This document shows positions 24,444 through 36,545 of a stretch of DNA of 64,000 nt, piece by piece. Where the stretch lies: the NCBI RefSeq assembly GCF_022201045.2, contig NC_068557.1, forward strand, positions 5,332,001-5,396,000, given 5' to 3'. The position numbers and the translations under genes are program-made. Numbering within the stretch: the stretch's first letter is position 1; each line of letters begins with the position of its first letter. The stretch is from Citrus sinensis. Its lineage: Eukaryota; Streptophyta; Magnoliopsida; Sapindales; Rutaceae. The notes beneath the pieces are model-generated. The model was not told the DNA's origin and searched no databases. It was given only the letters and a program-made list of their open reading frames with translations.

Positions 24444-26095
24444 TTACATCTTCCCAGAATGAAGACAAACCTGCTCGATTGAAACTGGTGGGTTGGAGAA
24501 GGAGCCATTGAGAATGCGGTTAGCAACCCACAAGTTTGCTGCCTGTGAGTAGTGTATGCCATCCCAGCTAATGTGCTTTGATGGATGATGACATGGATTA
24601 CCATAAACTGTTCCATTGACTGTAGCCTTCTTCCCGCAATCAATATGGTATCCATAGTAGCTACCACAGCAGAAATTCATTGGATCAACAAAACCTGCAT
24701 GTTTCCATTTTGCTATTATGATTAGATATGCCCTGTCCTACATACGAAAATTCTAAAAGTAATTAATCAAGTTACCTTGATTCTGTGCATTGCTAATAAG
24801 AGCATATTTAACCGAGTATACATCAACATAAGTGAAGGCTCCATAAGGAAGTTGCAGCCTTAGCTGGGAAACTTTGTCTTTAAGCTGTCTATTGAATTCC
24901 TGAGCCATCTCATTTTGAGGCTTTACACAACCACTTTGATCTAGATTATTAGGCTTCGATTTGTCATATATGACGCTATATGGCAAGCACCCAATTGGCC
25001 CTGTGTTATGTATCCAAAAGAATCTTGCCCCTTCCTTGTATAGTTGCTGAAACATAACCAGGACAAGCAGGGGTAATATTATTATAACCTAGGAAGCTTG
25101 ATACTAATGAGGAAATATTGTTGCTTACGTGCACTGCTTTGGAGAACTGGCTCAATATATCAGGAATGGATGCCCGAACTTGCTCCTCATTCGTGTGCTG
25201 AAAACCATAGGCAAGATCATTCTGTCCGATATCAAAGGTATACAATGCCTTGGAGAAGTCCCTAGGCCTTGGGAGGTTGCTTTTGAAGGGTGGCGTTGTT
25301 CCTGGTGCCAAAAATTCGCCAACAGATTGTCGTTAAGTGACCAGAAATTGCAGCTCCAAGCACCTCCGGTTAATGAATACGAGCAAAATCACATTGTGTT
25401 TATATTTGGCTTAAACTTACTGGTTACTTAATAAGGTGAGGTGTTACAAGTATACTACAAGATTCATCAAGTGAACAAAACACACACACAGAGGGAAGAG
25501 AGACTGACTGTTTGGACTGAGTTGATTATAAACAGCTGAGGTGCGAGACTTGAATTGTATAAATTGGGAAATTTGAATGCCAAGATGGAATGGACTAAAG
25601 CCACCTGGTCGAATAGATGAACCTCCAGTTGCAAAATTGGCACCATTCCTGAAGTTTGTGCCCACTGAATCCAGGTACGGACTCAGATATGGCAACTTCA
25701 CTTTCTCAGCTGCAATACAAATTAAGTTACACAAACAAGTAAAACGAACTCCAGCATAACAAAAGCTAAAGTTGTGTAAGCATAGTTCTTCAGCCTGGAA
25801 AGTGTTAAGCAACAACTAATAGAGAGACTGTTTTACCAATTAAATCAATGATAAGACGGCCGTCACAAAATCTTCCTGATGGGTGTCCAAAGAAAGATTC
25901 ACCATTTGGTGGAGGAACTTGCGTCATTGCAGCTGAGATTCCTCCGGTGTCTGAATTTGAGTCACCAAAATTGTACACAGCGGGGAACCCACATCCCTTT
26001 AAACTGGCGCCACCCATTGTTGCCATTGGTCCTCCCATGAACGCAAAGATGGGAAGCAGGTATGCATAAAATAACCTTATATCGACAGGCTCCAT
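24444..26095 (-). CDS. GDSL esterase/lipase, five exons
   Basis: Exons: 25837-26095, 25509-25709, 25129-25301, 24776-25046, 24444-24694. They sum to 384 residues and all junctions are GT-AG. It has a hydrophobic N-terminus (about 1-30), probably a signal peptide for secretion. Block I is FGDSNSDTGG with the nucleophile Ser46. Block III is FDIGQND. There is TGPIGCLP, and block V is SWDGIHYSQAAN with the catalytic Asp and His. All catalytic residues are present. Plant GDSL enzymes hydrolyse esters of lipids, cutin precursors or cell-wall polysaccharides; the substrate cannot be read from sequence. The closest remembered relative is Arabidopsis At3g27950, at the same relative position. The start is the only ATG before the signal segment. 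The exon 2 donor has a second candidate four bases away, but only the chosen one keeps frame. Confidence 0.9.
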
Positions 26096-26356
26096 GGTTG
26101 GTTGGCTAAGCGAAAGGAGCACTTGAAAGCACTCAGAAAATATATGAAGAGTAGAGTTATCTTCTTAAGCCGCTGATTCGAAAGAGACAAATGCTGTTAC
26201 TTGATGGAGATTGAAAATGACGGCATTGCATTGTCTTGATCCTTTATGAAGATACAGAAAGTACCAACTTTTTGAATCAGTGGACGATTAAAATCAACCG
26301 CCCACCGACAGGTTAAATGTTGGGTAGATTTTTACTATTTCCTAAGATGAGCTAAA

Positions 26357-26358
<2 letters not shown>

Positions 26359-26402
<44 letters not shown>
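26359..26402. repeat. (TA)n microsatellite
   Basis: About 22 uninterrupted TA units, upstream of the GDSL gene start. Confidence 0.95.
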
Positions 26403-26406
<4 letters not shown>

Positions 26407-26431
26407 AAATCACACATTTATTAAAATTTAA

Positions 26432-27242
26432 GGTAGTGTTTATTTGTTGAAGTGGGAGTGTGGAGTGTGAATTTTTTCCACTTCAGTGTTTACTTACCTT
26501 AAAAAAGGAGGGAGTGGGAGTGGGAATCCGTGGGTCCTACTCAATTTTGGAGCGGGGAGTGGGAATGGGGGGAGGTGGGAGTAGGAATCCACTCCCCCTC
26601 TTTTCATTTTATCTTTATAATTAAAATTAAAATAAATAAATAATATTTAATAAAATAAATAATATCATATTTATTAAAAATAATAATTATATCATATTTA
26701 TTTTATTAAATTTAATAAAATAAAAATAAATAAACATTATATTTAAATTAATAATATTAAACATTAATTTTAATAAATATTAATTGTTTATTTAATTAAT
26801 AATAATAAATATTTTATTCTAAAAAAATATTAATTTTGTACTATATTATCAATAATAATATTTCATGTGTTGCTATTATTAATAATTTTTATTCACATAA
26901 TTTAAATTAAAATTAATAAAAAATTATGATTTACATAATTAAGAATATTAGTAATTATTATTAATTTATAAATATAATAAAATGTTTATTTTATTTTCCA
27001 AATATATTTTTTATTAATTTTTTAATTACAAATTATAATCTGTACATAAGGATAAAATTATAATTTAAAACAATTTACTCCCAATTCAAGACAAAATAAA
27101 CAAATAATTGGGATTCTGATTGACAATCCATACTTTTATTTAGTCTAAGTAAACATCCTACTCTCATTCCCACTCCACACTCCTAATCTAAAGATTCCCA
27201 CTTCTCAGAATTCCCACTCCAATCCAAAAAATAAACGCAACA
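26432..27242. mobile_element. PIF/Harbinger-like element with TAA flanks
   Basis: 811 bases. The left end is GGTAGTGTTTATTT and the inverted right end TGTTGCGTTTATTT, and both subterminal regions are rich in 'agtggga(g/a)t' words. TAA sits on each side (26429-26431 and 27243-27245). The core is extremely AT-rich and has no transposase. The GGAATGGGA-like subterminal repeats and 3-bp flank are typical of this superfamily, but the end match is imperfect. Confidence 0.55.
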
Positions 27243-27249
27243 TAAAATT

Positions 27250-27346
27250 AAATGTAGCTGGGAAACCACATCCCTTAACACTAGGGCCACCCGTCGCCAC
27301 AGTTGGTCGTCCCATCGACAGCAAAACTAGAAGCAGAGATGCATAG
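27250..27346 (-). pseudogene. Fragment of GDSL exon 1 (signal region)
   Basis: This stretch aligns with 25975-26070 of the GDSL gene in the same orientation: 'ccacatccctt', 'gccaccc.t.g.ca', 'ggtc.tccca', 'agaagcag..atgcata'. It has several substitutions and no continuation into the GDSL block or later exons. It is a dead exon piece next to the right end of the 26432-27242 element. It shows that part of the GDSL locus was copied locally. Confidence 0.65.
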
Positions 27347-28281
27347 ATTAAAATATCCTTCTAAATTTTTCGGTATATTTTTTTCTATAAGTACACGATT
27401 TACACTACTTCCACAGTGTAAGGACTTGTTTAACATCTTTTTAATGCTTCTTCTTGAACACCCGATTTATTTAAATTTGAGCTTGGCTTTTTTCTTTTTT
27501 CTTTTTTCTTTTTTTGAGAAGAAACTTGGCTATCTTACAGATTATGCAATGTACAATTAAACTAAGCCAAATGGATTGATTAGAGGTGGATTTAACATCT
27601 AAGTGGACCAGAGACCCCATTTTACAAGCACTGTATCTTAAATAATTTGTGAGGTAGCATGCCCCTTTAAATTTACGTGTTAATTGTGGTACTGGTACGT
27701 CGAGCCATAAAAGAAACTGTTCAATTGATTAGAGAGATTCCAAGCATCGATATATTCTACAGTGCTTTGATTTAATAATTTCATCTCATTTTTCCAAGCA
27801 CTGTGGACAACTAGTTTTTCCCCAATTTCACATAATAGAGCTTTGTTATCTTTTATTTTATGAAGTGGATAAATCAGTGCAAGTTGTGAAAGCAAGACTA
27901 CTAAAAAATTCTCTCTCAATTATTGCTAATTTATTTTTTCTTTTTTGATAGGCACACTGCTGTCAGTAATAGTTCTTTTGTAAGAGCACATTCAAGAAAA
28001 CCAATTTTATAATAGCAATAATTGTTGTTAAACTTCATTTAGGCCCTTTTTTATATATAACTTATCTGGCTTCTAACATAAGTAAACATATATATGGTAA
28101 TTAATTCAATATGCGAAGTGAGAATATTTACACTTGTAAATTTCCTTATAAACAATTCCCGTTTATTATTATTTTTCAAGCTTTTTCATCATCTTCAATC
28201 AATTTTTACATTATCAAATAGAAAATATCATTTTGCATGCTAAAGCAAGAACCTAACATCCTAATTCAAAAACTTTAGCAA

Positions 28282-28338
<57 letters not shown>

Positions 28339-29034
28339 TTAGATTCGAGCGCCCTCATTTTTTCGATGTAGACAAGTTGTTAAATCATGCAGTTTAATAT
28401 TAAAAACAGACTCTATTAAACCACATGACTAAATAGTATAATTAAGTTATATATAGGATTAATATGATTAATTTATATAACCACAAGTTGTTAAGCCGCA
28501 TTAGAGAACAACTGCATATATGATCAATTTATGTTAATTAGAGGTGCTTGTCTATTTTAACAAAGCTGCTGCTTTTACCTTATGAGGGTAAAATAATCAT
28601 ATTAATTTATGTTAAAGCAACGCTATTAATCAAGTATAATAAAAAAATAAATGAATATCAACTAAATTACTACTTATACAAAATTACAATATTAAAAAAT
28701 ATTAACATTCGAGTAAATTTTTAGATATCTTAGTACTTTTAACTTATGAGGATAAAATAGTCATATTAATTTATGCTAAAGCAACATTATTGATAAAATA
28801 TTAAAAAAAAGTGTTAAAAAAATAAAAGAATATGAATTTAATTGATTAAAATTTTAAATTTCTTCCAAGTTCAAATTTTTAAATAATAGTGTCAACATGT
28901 TGTAATAATTTTTTTAAAATAGAGTGAGTTTATAAAATTTGCCAATGTAAGATCATCAATTCGCAAAAGTTGCCTTTTGCGGCTATGTCTTGACCGTCTA
29001 ACCTCTTTCTCCATTGTGTCAAAGCCGCCATCCC
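27347..29034. other. AT-rich spacer, no gene seen
   Basis: Contains a (TA)n microsatellite at 28285-28336 of about 26 units. Two short diverged direct repeats near 28560-28625 and 28735-28800 share 'ttatgaggg/ataaaatagtcatattaatttatg'-like words. No coding signal could be supported. Confidence 0.4.
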
Positions 29035-29042
29035 CACCCTAA

Positions 29043-29244
29043 CAGGGGCGGAGCGGGAAAAATTCTACAGGGGTTAAATTTAAAATTTTAATTTTTATAT
29101 TATTATATGTGTAAAATTCTAATTCTACAGGGGCCATATAGATATTTTACACTAATTTTTCACATTTTCTTTAAAAACCTTAAAATTTTTCAAAATTCTA
29201 CAGGGGCCATGGCACCCTCTAGCCTTATACTAGCTCCGCCCCTG
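29043..29244. mobile_element. hAT MITE, 8-bp target duplication
   Basis: 202 bases with terminal CAGGGGCGGAGC and inverted GCTCCGCCCCTG. It is flanked on both sides by CACCCTAA (29035-29042 and 29245-29252). An 8-bp duplication and CAGGG-type ends define the hAT superfamily. Inside, the word 'attctacaggggcca' recurs. No transposase. Confidence 0.9.
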
Positions 29245-29531
29245 CACCCTAATGTAATAAAATAAATGCTTTCTCGCTCTTCTTTTTTATTTTTGTATAC
29301 ATTTATGTTCACCTACTGGATTTATATTTAGCTAAATGAAAAATTTATTATCATGTTGTTGTTTATCTTACACAATGTCATCCATGTTTATCTCTTTGCT
29401 TATAATGTCATCGTGTTTTTGTACTCTTCATTAAAATGCAAAATAAATAAAAAAAATATTACGGAGATCAACCATGTTTTTGTATGTTTGTCGGTTTTCT
29501 TTCATTTTAAATTATGTATTTGTTTGTCTAG

Positions 29532-30119
29532 GTGAAGCTTTTGGATCCCCATGCTCTATGGAGAAGGACTCCACGAATAATTTTCGTCTCTCTCCGTGTA
29601 GCCAGGAACTTATTGGGATCCGTGGTTGGGAAGAACGAAGTGAGAGTTGTTCGCATTGTAGACTCTGGCAACATGCATTGGATGAACTTCAATGAGGAGT
29701 GTTTGAACATCCATAGGGCCTTGCCTATATAGATGAACAAGTATCCCATTGACAGGATTCTCCTGACAAAATCGTTTCCAAACCATTCTCCTGCTGTCGT
29801 TGGCATTAACTCCGAGGCTGACTACTATAACTTGTTAAACACTCTTCACTCAACAAGCGCCTATGATGAGTTATCGTACTGTGATTGGCCTTCGAACAAC
29901 TGGCTCAACGGTGCCAAGGAGTGGCCCGTAAGGCACCTATGTTACAAGCACTTGGGTTTGAGAGAGAAGAAGGAAGTGAGTAAGGAACTGGCCAAAGGCG
30001 AGGCAGCAAGGCTCGTTGTCACGGACTTCGGAGAGAAGCAAGATTACGAAGATGAACAGGAGTTGATGAACAAGTGTGTGGGAGAGGAAGAAGATGGAGC
30101 AAATTCGTCACTAGCATAG
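29532..30119 (+). pseudogene. Unrecognised gene fragment with one in-frame stop
   Basis: After an acceptor-like TTTGTCTAG at 29523-29531, one frame stays open for 195 codons except for a single TAG at 29730-29732. The encoded text is gene-like, not repeat-like. It has a basic start (RRTPRIIF), then a region rich in W, Y, H and C (SYCDWPSNNWLNG, WPVRHLCYKHLGL), and an acidic Glu/Lys tail. No upstream exon was found, so the 5' part is missing. I do not recognise the family. It may be a 3' exon carried here with neighbouring duplicated DNA. The KLCR leader copy follows 160 bases downstream. Confidence 0.5.
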
Positions 30120-30279
30120 AAATATAAGAATTAGTTACTGTCTTTATTTCACTTATTGTAAGTAAGTGTCTGACACTTGAAAAATGTGACATCCTTTCTG
30201 AACTCCATGATATTATATGAATATGCTTAAAATTTGATACTTTAAAAAGTTTTGCTTGTTCTATGTTTTTTTTTTTAAT

Positions 30280-30671
30280 CTCCGTACATAACACCCAGAT
30301 AAACAGAACATAAAAAGACTTCAAATTTGGCATTCTCTTCACTGAAAACAGAACAAAATATGGTATGATTATTTATCAGCATTATTTGTTTGTTTCTGTT
30401 ATGTGTTGCTTGTTTTTGTATCTTGATCATTGAATAGGAAACTAAGCTTTTATAAGCACTGAGAGAAACTTATGCATGATTAAATTTAGTTGGCAAGAAA
30501 TCTGTTAACGTTTAGACTTGTTGAGAACCTGTTTTGCTATGTATGCTTGACATTTTTTTTTGTTAAAAAGCATATGATGCACACTTCATATGTTTTATTT
30601 CCTTCTTTTCTATTTCTACATACAGATTCCGTATGTATTACTTTATTTACAGATTCTGTTTGTATTATTTC
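30280..30671 (+). pseudogene. Duplicated 5' leader and first intron of the KLCR gene
   Basis: Matches 20957-21330 nearly throughout: 'cgtacataacacccag', 'ttggcattctcttc', 'ggtatgatta', 'tgttatgtgttgcttgtttt', 'aaactaagcttttataagc', 'gcatatgatgcacac'. The coding exons of the TPR gene are absent. It may keep leader or promoter fragments, but no gene is attached in frame. Confidence 0.85.
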
Positions 30672-31387
30672 TAGCTACACGTCTCTTTTCTTTATGGTGC
30701 AACCGCATAGGAGTTTCAATTGATCAACGAAGATATGGTGCAACACAAATCTCTTATTCCCAGAATCATCAAGAATATATCTTCTGAGATTCCATTTCTG
30801 TAACAGCCATCCGCAGGAATTGAGAGCTTATGAATCAGTGCAAGTCCTCTGCAAGAAGCAAATGCAAAATCGAAACAACAGGGGATGAGGAAGCCGTACA
30901 GCTGTGTTTGCATTTAAGGATGACCATATCAAATATCACCCAGCTCATGAACCCCTTCAAATTTAACATAGTATAAATAATCATAACTTGAGATGCAGAT
31001 TTGCAAATCACACCTTGAGAAAGACTGAAGGATGATATGATTATTTGATCTTGATTTCAACATAATTTCTATCTTTACTTCAAACAATGAATCAGAACCA
31101 ATTTTACAGAAAATCATCAAAGGAAAAAAGAAAGAAAGAAAAGCAATCTACAGTTTCTCCAAAGGTTTATGATATGCTTTAAGGAAGATTTCAGTTCTTG
31201 CCAAAGGCATGTATTCAAATTCTTGTAAAAATGATGGGAGATTTCCTCACGAGATTCGCAGGAAGTACTGAGAAACAAAACCTACACTTTTTTTTTTTTA
31301 ATTTGAACTCAAATGGCTAGCTAAAGAAAACCACTTCAAAACCATTTAGTCAAATCCCAGGGGCAGAAACAGATCCTTGCATTTACC
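30672..31387. other. 3' flank of aspartate oxidase
   Basis: Likely holds the 3' UTR of the minus-strand aspartate oxidase gene. A short AAAG run occurs at about 31120-31140. No further gene is seen. Confidence 0.4.
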
Positions 31388-34300
31388 TTAACATACAGGC
31401 AACTTATGTAGTTGTCTCGAACTCCATGTGCAATTTACAAGTGAAGGGAGAATAATTGTTGGCAGCCTTTTATTTTCCTCAACATGCGGAAAATCAACCA
31501 TGTAATGAAGTCCACGGCTTTCATGCCTAGCAAGAGCACTGCTGACCACCAACTTTGCACAACAAAAGAGGTTCCTCATTTCACAAGCCTCAAGGCCCAC
31601 AAATGTCTGCTCCCAGCCATGCTCAAACAAGTATGTCTCCCATTCAGCTTCCAACTTATCAATTCTCCATTTTGCAGTTTGTAGACTCGTTGTAGACCGA
31701 ACAATTCCCACATACCTCCACATGATTGACTGCAGTTCTTTCCGCACTTCCTTTGTCCTTCTCAAAATATTGTGCATTACATTACGGCCAAGTGACTTTG
31801 GTACAACAGTTCGGGTCCACCAATTTGAAGCACTGAGATCAATGCTAGTGCTCTTCTTGTGATCAATTGAGGGCTGGACAGCTCTTCGTGCAAAAACTAA
31901 TGCCTCAAGCAATGAATTGCTGGCTAATCGGTTTGCTCCGTGCAAACCTGTACATGCAACCTCACCTGCTACATACAGGCCTCGCACATTTGTTTCCCCT
32001 TGGAGCCCAGCACGGACTCCCCCACACATGTAATGTGCAGCAGGAACCACAGGAATTGGCTGGCGGGTTATGTCCAGTCCATACTTAAGGCATTCAGCAG
32101 CTATGTTGGGAAAGTGGGACAGTATTTTTTCCGTGGGCCTGTGACTTATATCAAGGAGCACATACTTCTCATTACGCTTTTTAAGCTGATCATCTATACT
32201 TCTTGCCACCACATCCCTAGGAGCAAGCTCAGCTCTCTCATCATACAGGGGCATGAACCGTTCCATGCCTAAATTGTAAAGGATGCCTCCATCACCCCTG
32301 ACAGCTTCAGTGATGAGAAATGAATTCTCTCGAGTTTTCTTTGGTTTGATGGGAAGGCCCTCATCAGCTAAGGCAGTTGGGTGGAACTGCACAAATCTGA
32401 AAAAAAACAAAAGTACCACAAAAGCAGTTGTAAATAGTAGTAACATGAGGAAAGGAAAAGAATAGCTTCTAATGTTTGTTCTGTTAGTAAACTGATTTAT
32501 GAACCAAACCAAGACACTAGGTTTTATTGTCTCGCAGCCAGATCTTTTGGAAGCATTTGAAGGAAGTCACATTAATTTGACAAAACAACATCCTAAAAAA
32601 GATTTCATGCTATTCAAGTACTATGACATTGTGATTTCAGTTTCTGGTATCTCAAACAATCGTCTAAAGTGCAGTTGTAGATATTAGTCATAAGTACAAC
32701 ATAAATTTTCCAACCTAACAACTGCGGCATAAGGGAGACGAAAATAGTCAATTTTCTGACTGTAATTAGTGACAATTAGCTTACTCCATGTTTGAAATCA
32801 CTGCTTGAGCTCGGTGGGCCATAGCCATCCCATCTCCAGTGGCCACCTGTAAGAACAAAATAAAAATATAATGATGAATCAAATGAGTAATTATTATACT
32901 TATTATCAACACACGTAATTTTCTGGGGAAGCAAGAACAAGGTAAGAATTAGAATATACAAAGTACCAGAGGATTTGTTGTCGATGGATAAATATGCCCA
33001 GCTCCACCTGATGCAAGTAAGGTCACCTTTGAAATGAATCGTACCACCTAATATTATGAAAGGAAAAGCATCACGAACCACTATAAAGTTTCTTTGGCAA
33101 ACTGTTGCCTAATTAAATTGAAGAAAATACAGTAAGATAATCAGTGTTGTCACCTCTTGTGTTTCAACATTTAAAGTGTCAACACCGTGACAAACTGCAT
33201 CAGGACCATCCTACAATCCCGAACACAAAATTTATTTTAGGATCCAAATTTTACTGGGGCATCAAACTGCAATGTCAGATCAAAACATAAACAGAATAAA
33301 TGAAGAACTTCAATATTTTCATTTGTTCATTAAATGTCATTTTATGAAGGATATGTTATATTTTCCAAAATCCTAACAGTAAAAGAGCATGTGAAATACA
33401 ATGTGAAGCTATACAAAGAAAACAGGATGGAAAGTGAACCAGAGTAGTTAGCAAATCTATCGCAAAGTGATGCTCGAACACTGAGATATTAGGGTCACTG
33501 ACAACAGCTTCCAAAAGAGCCCGCTCGATCTCCCTTCCAGTCATATCTGCAGCATGGACGATTCTGTGATGGGAGTGTCCCCCTTCTCTAGCTAGGTGCA
33601 AGTTTCCATCCTCTCCACGATCAAATGATGCACCTATGGCGATCAATTCTCTTATTCTGTCAGGTCCTTCTGTACAAACAACCTGAATATAATAAACCAA
33701 ACTTATAAAGAGGCTCAGTAATTAAGCAAAAAGCATATGTAATTAACTATCAAACAACTAATACACTGAAACAATCTGAGAACATCTACTTTTGCACAAC
33801 CGTGCATGTTCTAATTCCACAACTCAGCATTTACTTATTGAAATTTTTTTAGTATATTTTTGTCAGTTCCACAAGGCCTTCATTTTGATTATGTGAAACT
33901 GTAGTACCAGTCACGATTATGAGGCACAGGACATAATACCTATCTACTTCTGGATAATGAACTAGTTTTATGTCTTCCATCAGCCACACCACAAGAAAAT
34001 GTTGTTCATATTGAAAATTGAAAAACTGCTTATCACTCAATTTAAAATTTTAGTTATTTGCAGTTAAATATGTGATATGAAGTAATGGTTGATAAACTAT
34101 TGGTCCTGTATAGCATAATTATTAGTTCTTGAACTCACTCTAACAGTTTCGTCATCACATAGATAAGCCCCTGCGACAATTGTGTCCTGCATGTGACTCT
34201 CAACAGAATCTGAAGGGCAAAGCACAGCACTAACACCACCTTGGGCATAGTTAGTGTTGCTCTCATGAGGCTCTGCCTTTGTGATCACAGCAACAGTTCC

Positions 34301-35095
34301 ATGTTTTGCAACTTCAAGAGCATAGCAGAGGCCGGCAACTCCACTCCCAATGACAGAAAAATCAAAATACTTTACAGAGCCATCTCTCAAGCAAGACAAT
34401 ACAGGGACTGTTCTGAGGGACTTCCAATTCTCACTCACCGGAGAATGAGAGAAATTAAACCTCTGGAAACGTAAGAACCTGGATACCCCAAATGACCTAA
34501 CAGATTTTAGAAGAGTAAGAATAGGTTCAATGCATAACTTTGAGCTTAAAGAATGGGAAACTTCTACTGCTTTAAAAATTTACAGTCAAACAATAAAATT
34601 GGCCCATTGCGATAAGAGATGCATTCTTACACTGAACAATAAGTATAGAAATATGGAGCACATCTAACAACCTATATCACAGCCTAGACCACAGAGCAGC
34701 ATACCTGAACATAGACAACAGTTACAAAATATCCATAATTGTGCTAAAGTACAATTTTGGGAAATCTACAAATCCGAGGACATGGCTGAAATTGATTTTG
34801 TGGTTGCATGGAGTGTGCGAGTGTGTAGGCACAACTAGGATAATGAAATTGCCGATAGCCACAAATCATCATGTACTATGCGCAAGAGTAAACAATGCTC
34901 AACACAGTAAAACAAATTTACTGCAAAAATTCAATGCGAGAAGAAGATTCTTATCAAATACCACGAGAGCTCTCTCTGTATGCATCCATTAAATGTCAGA
35001 CTGGAAACCAAAGAAGCTTGTTGGCAGCTTTGTCCCTTGCAGCGGATCCCTCCGAAATGAAAATTGCTAGTTCTGGCAGCTACACCAGTTGCCAT
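31388..35095 (-). CDS. AO: L-aspartate oxidase, chloroplastic, seven exons
   Basis: Exons: 34962-35095, 34139-34496, 33440-33682, 33154-33210, 32967-33047, 32785-32846, 31388-32396. All are GT-AG and they sum to 647 residues, close to the 651 of the Arabidopsis enzyme as I remember it. Residues 1-85 are rich in Ser, Arg and Phe, fitting a plastid transit peptide. The FAD site VIGSGVAGL is near 93-101. It is followed by the oxidase signature [11 protein letters not shown], then [16 protein letters not shown] and [13 protein letters not shown]. It oxidises L-aspartate to iminoaspartate using FAD. Quinolinate synthase takes the product, so this is the first step of plastid NAD synthesis. An in-frame ATG at 35113 is possible, but a CAG acceptor just after it suggests a leader intron, so 35095 is preferred. 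Confidence 0.93.
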
Positions 35096-35700
35096 TGCAA
35101 TCTTTCTGCCCATAACCAATAAACACAAAATCAAAACAACTCCAACAAACTTTAAAAGTCAAAGAAAAAAAAAAATCTACTTTATAAATCATCTTATATT
35201 TCCAAGCAAAAGAACTTGGATGTCAGGCGAAGTTTGAGCTAAACGTCACCAACAAACCATAATACCAAAACGGGTAGCTTCGTGCACCTTCCCCTGTTCT
35301 CATATATACTACATTAATTGCAAAAAAGAACACTGCCCATAAACAAAAATTTAAAAGTTTTACAGAATGTTCTACTTGAAAGAAAGAAACATCATGTTAT
35401 GTCACAATCAAATTGACAATTATGCAGAATAGAAATAAAGAAGAAAAAGGACAAAAACAGAGAAGAAAATAAAACAAGAATAAAAAGAGAAACCAAAAAA
35501 ACAGGAGAACATAAAAATACACATATAGAGGTTGTATCTTGTTGTCTATAACAAAAACAGATAAAGAGAGGTAAGAGACCTGAACTTGCAAATGAAATTA
35601 AATACAAGAACAAGCGATTTGCGTTTTAGAAGGAAGAAGATGGCAGCATTAGCATATATAATAAATGAAAGGGCGGTAAAGAGAGAAGCCTACCGCCTAC
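35096..35700 (-). other. Leader region and probable 5'-UTR intron of aspartate oxidase
   Basis: Reading the minus strand, a likely non-coding first exon near 35580-35700 ends at GTTCAG|GTCTCT. The acceptor GGGCAG lies about ten bases before the chosen ATG. A TATATATGC word near 35652-35664 could be the TATA element. All of this is inferred from splice-site words only. Confidence 0.35.
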
Positions 35701-35798
35701 ACTCCCGAGGCGCCACACCCAAATCGAAAAGCCCATGATTTGGTTCTAAACCATCCTTTGTCACTTTGTGGTGCTGGTGCGCCGTCCATCCCTTACTT

Positions 35799-36545
35799 TT
35801 ACGTTTCATTTTGTTTTTTCTTTATTTATAATATTGATTATTGGAACACAAATTAAATTACAATATATAAAAAACCATTTTAAGGGTGTTGTTAAGTTAT
35901 ATAATAGTGTAATTTACATTAACCCAAAAAATGTGATTAGCGACCTAAAAAGTAGTTTAGCTGATTTTATTTTTAGATCATTAGTTACAACTTAATAATT
36001 TATGTAAGTAACATTATAATATAACTTAATAAGGTCTCATTATAATGTAACTTACATTAACCCAAAAGTTATAATTAGTGGCTCAAAAAGTAGTTTAGTT
36101 GGTTCACTTTTAGGTCACTAATTATAACTTAATAATTAATGTAATTTACATCATAATATAACTTAAAAAGGTCCCATTTTAATTATAATATAACTTTGAA
36201 CCTTGAATTCATCAATTTAATCCAAAAGATTCATACGCCGTCCATTCCTTCCTTTTACGTTTTATTTTATTTTTTCTTTATTTATAGTATTAATTGTTGG
36301 GATACATGTTAAATTACAATATGTAAAAACCATTTTAATTATAATATAAGTTTAAACATCGAATCCATCAGTTTCATTCAAAAATTCGTACGTCATACGT
36401 CCCTTCCTTTTACGTTTTATTTTATTTTTCTCTTTATTTATAATATTAATTGTTAGAACACATATTAAATTACAACATGTAAAAACCATTTTATTATAAT
36501 ATAAGTTGTACCCCCAACTCCTCAATTTCACCCAAAAGATTTTTA
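35799..36545 (+). repeat. Nested tandem repeats
   Basis: A unit of about 150 bases ('ccttttacgttttattttat...', 'attacaatatgtaaaaaccatttta', 'ataatataag') occurs three times, near 35785-35885, 36235-36365 and 36390-36510. The gap between the first two holds a different unit of about 145 bases, present twice ('acattaaccca', 'agtagtttag.tg', 'taggtcacta'). This is a composite local array with no coding content. Confidence 0.65.
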
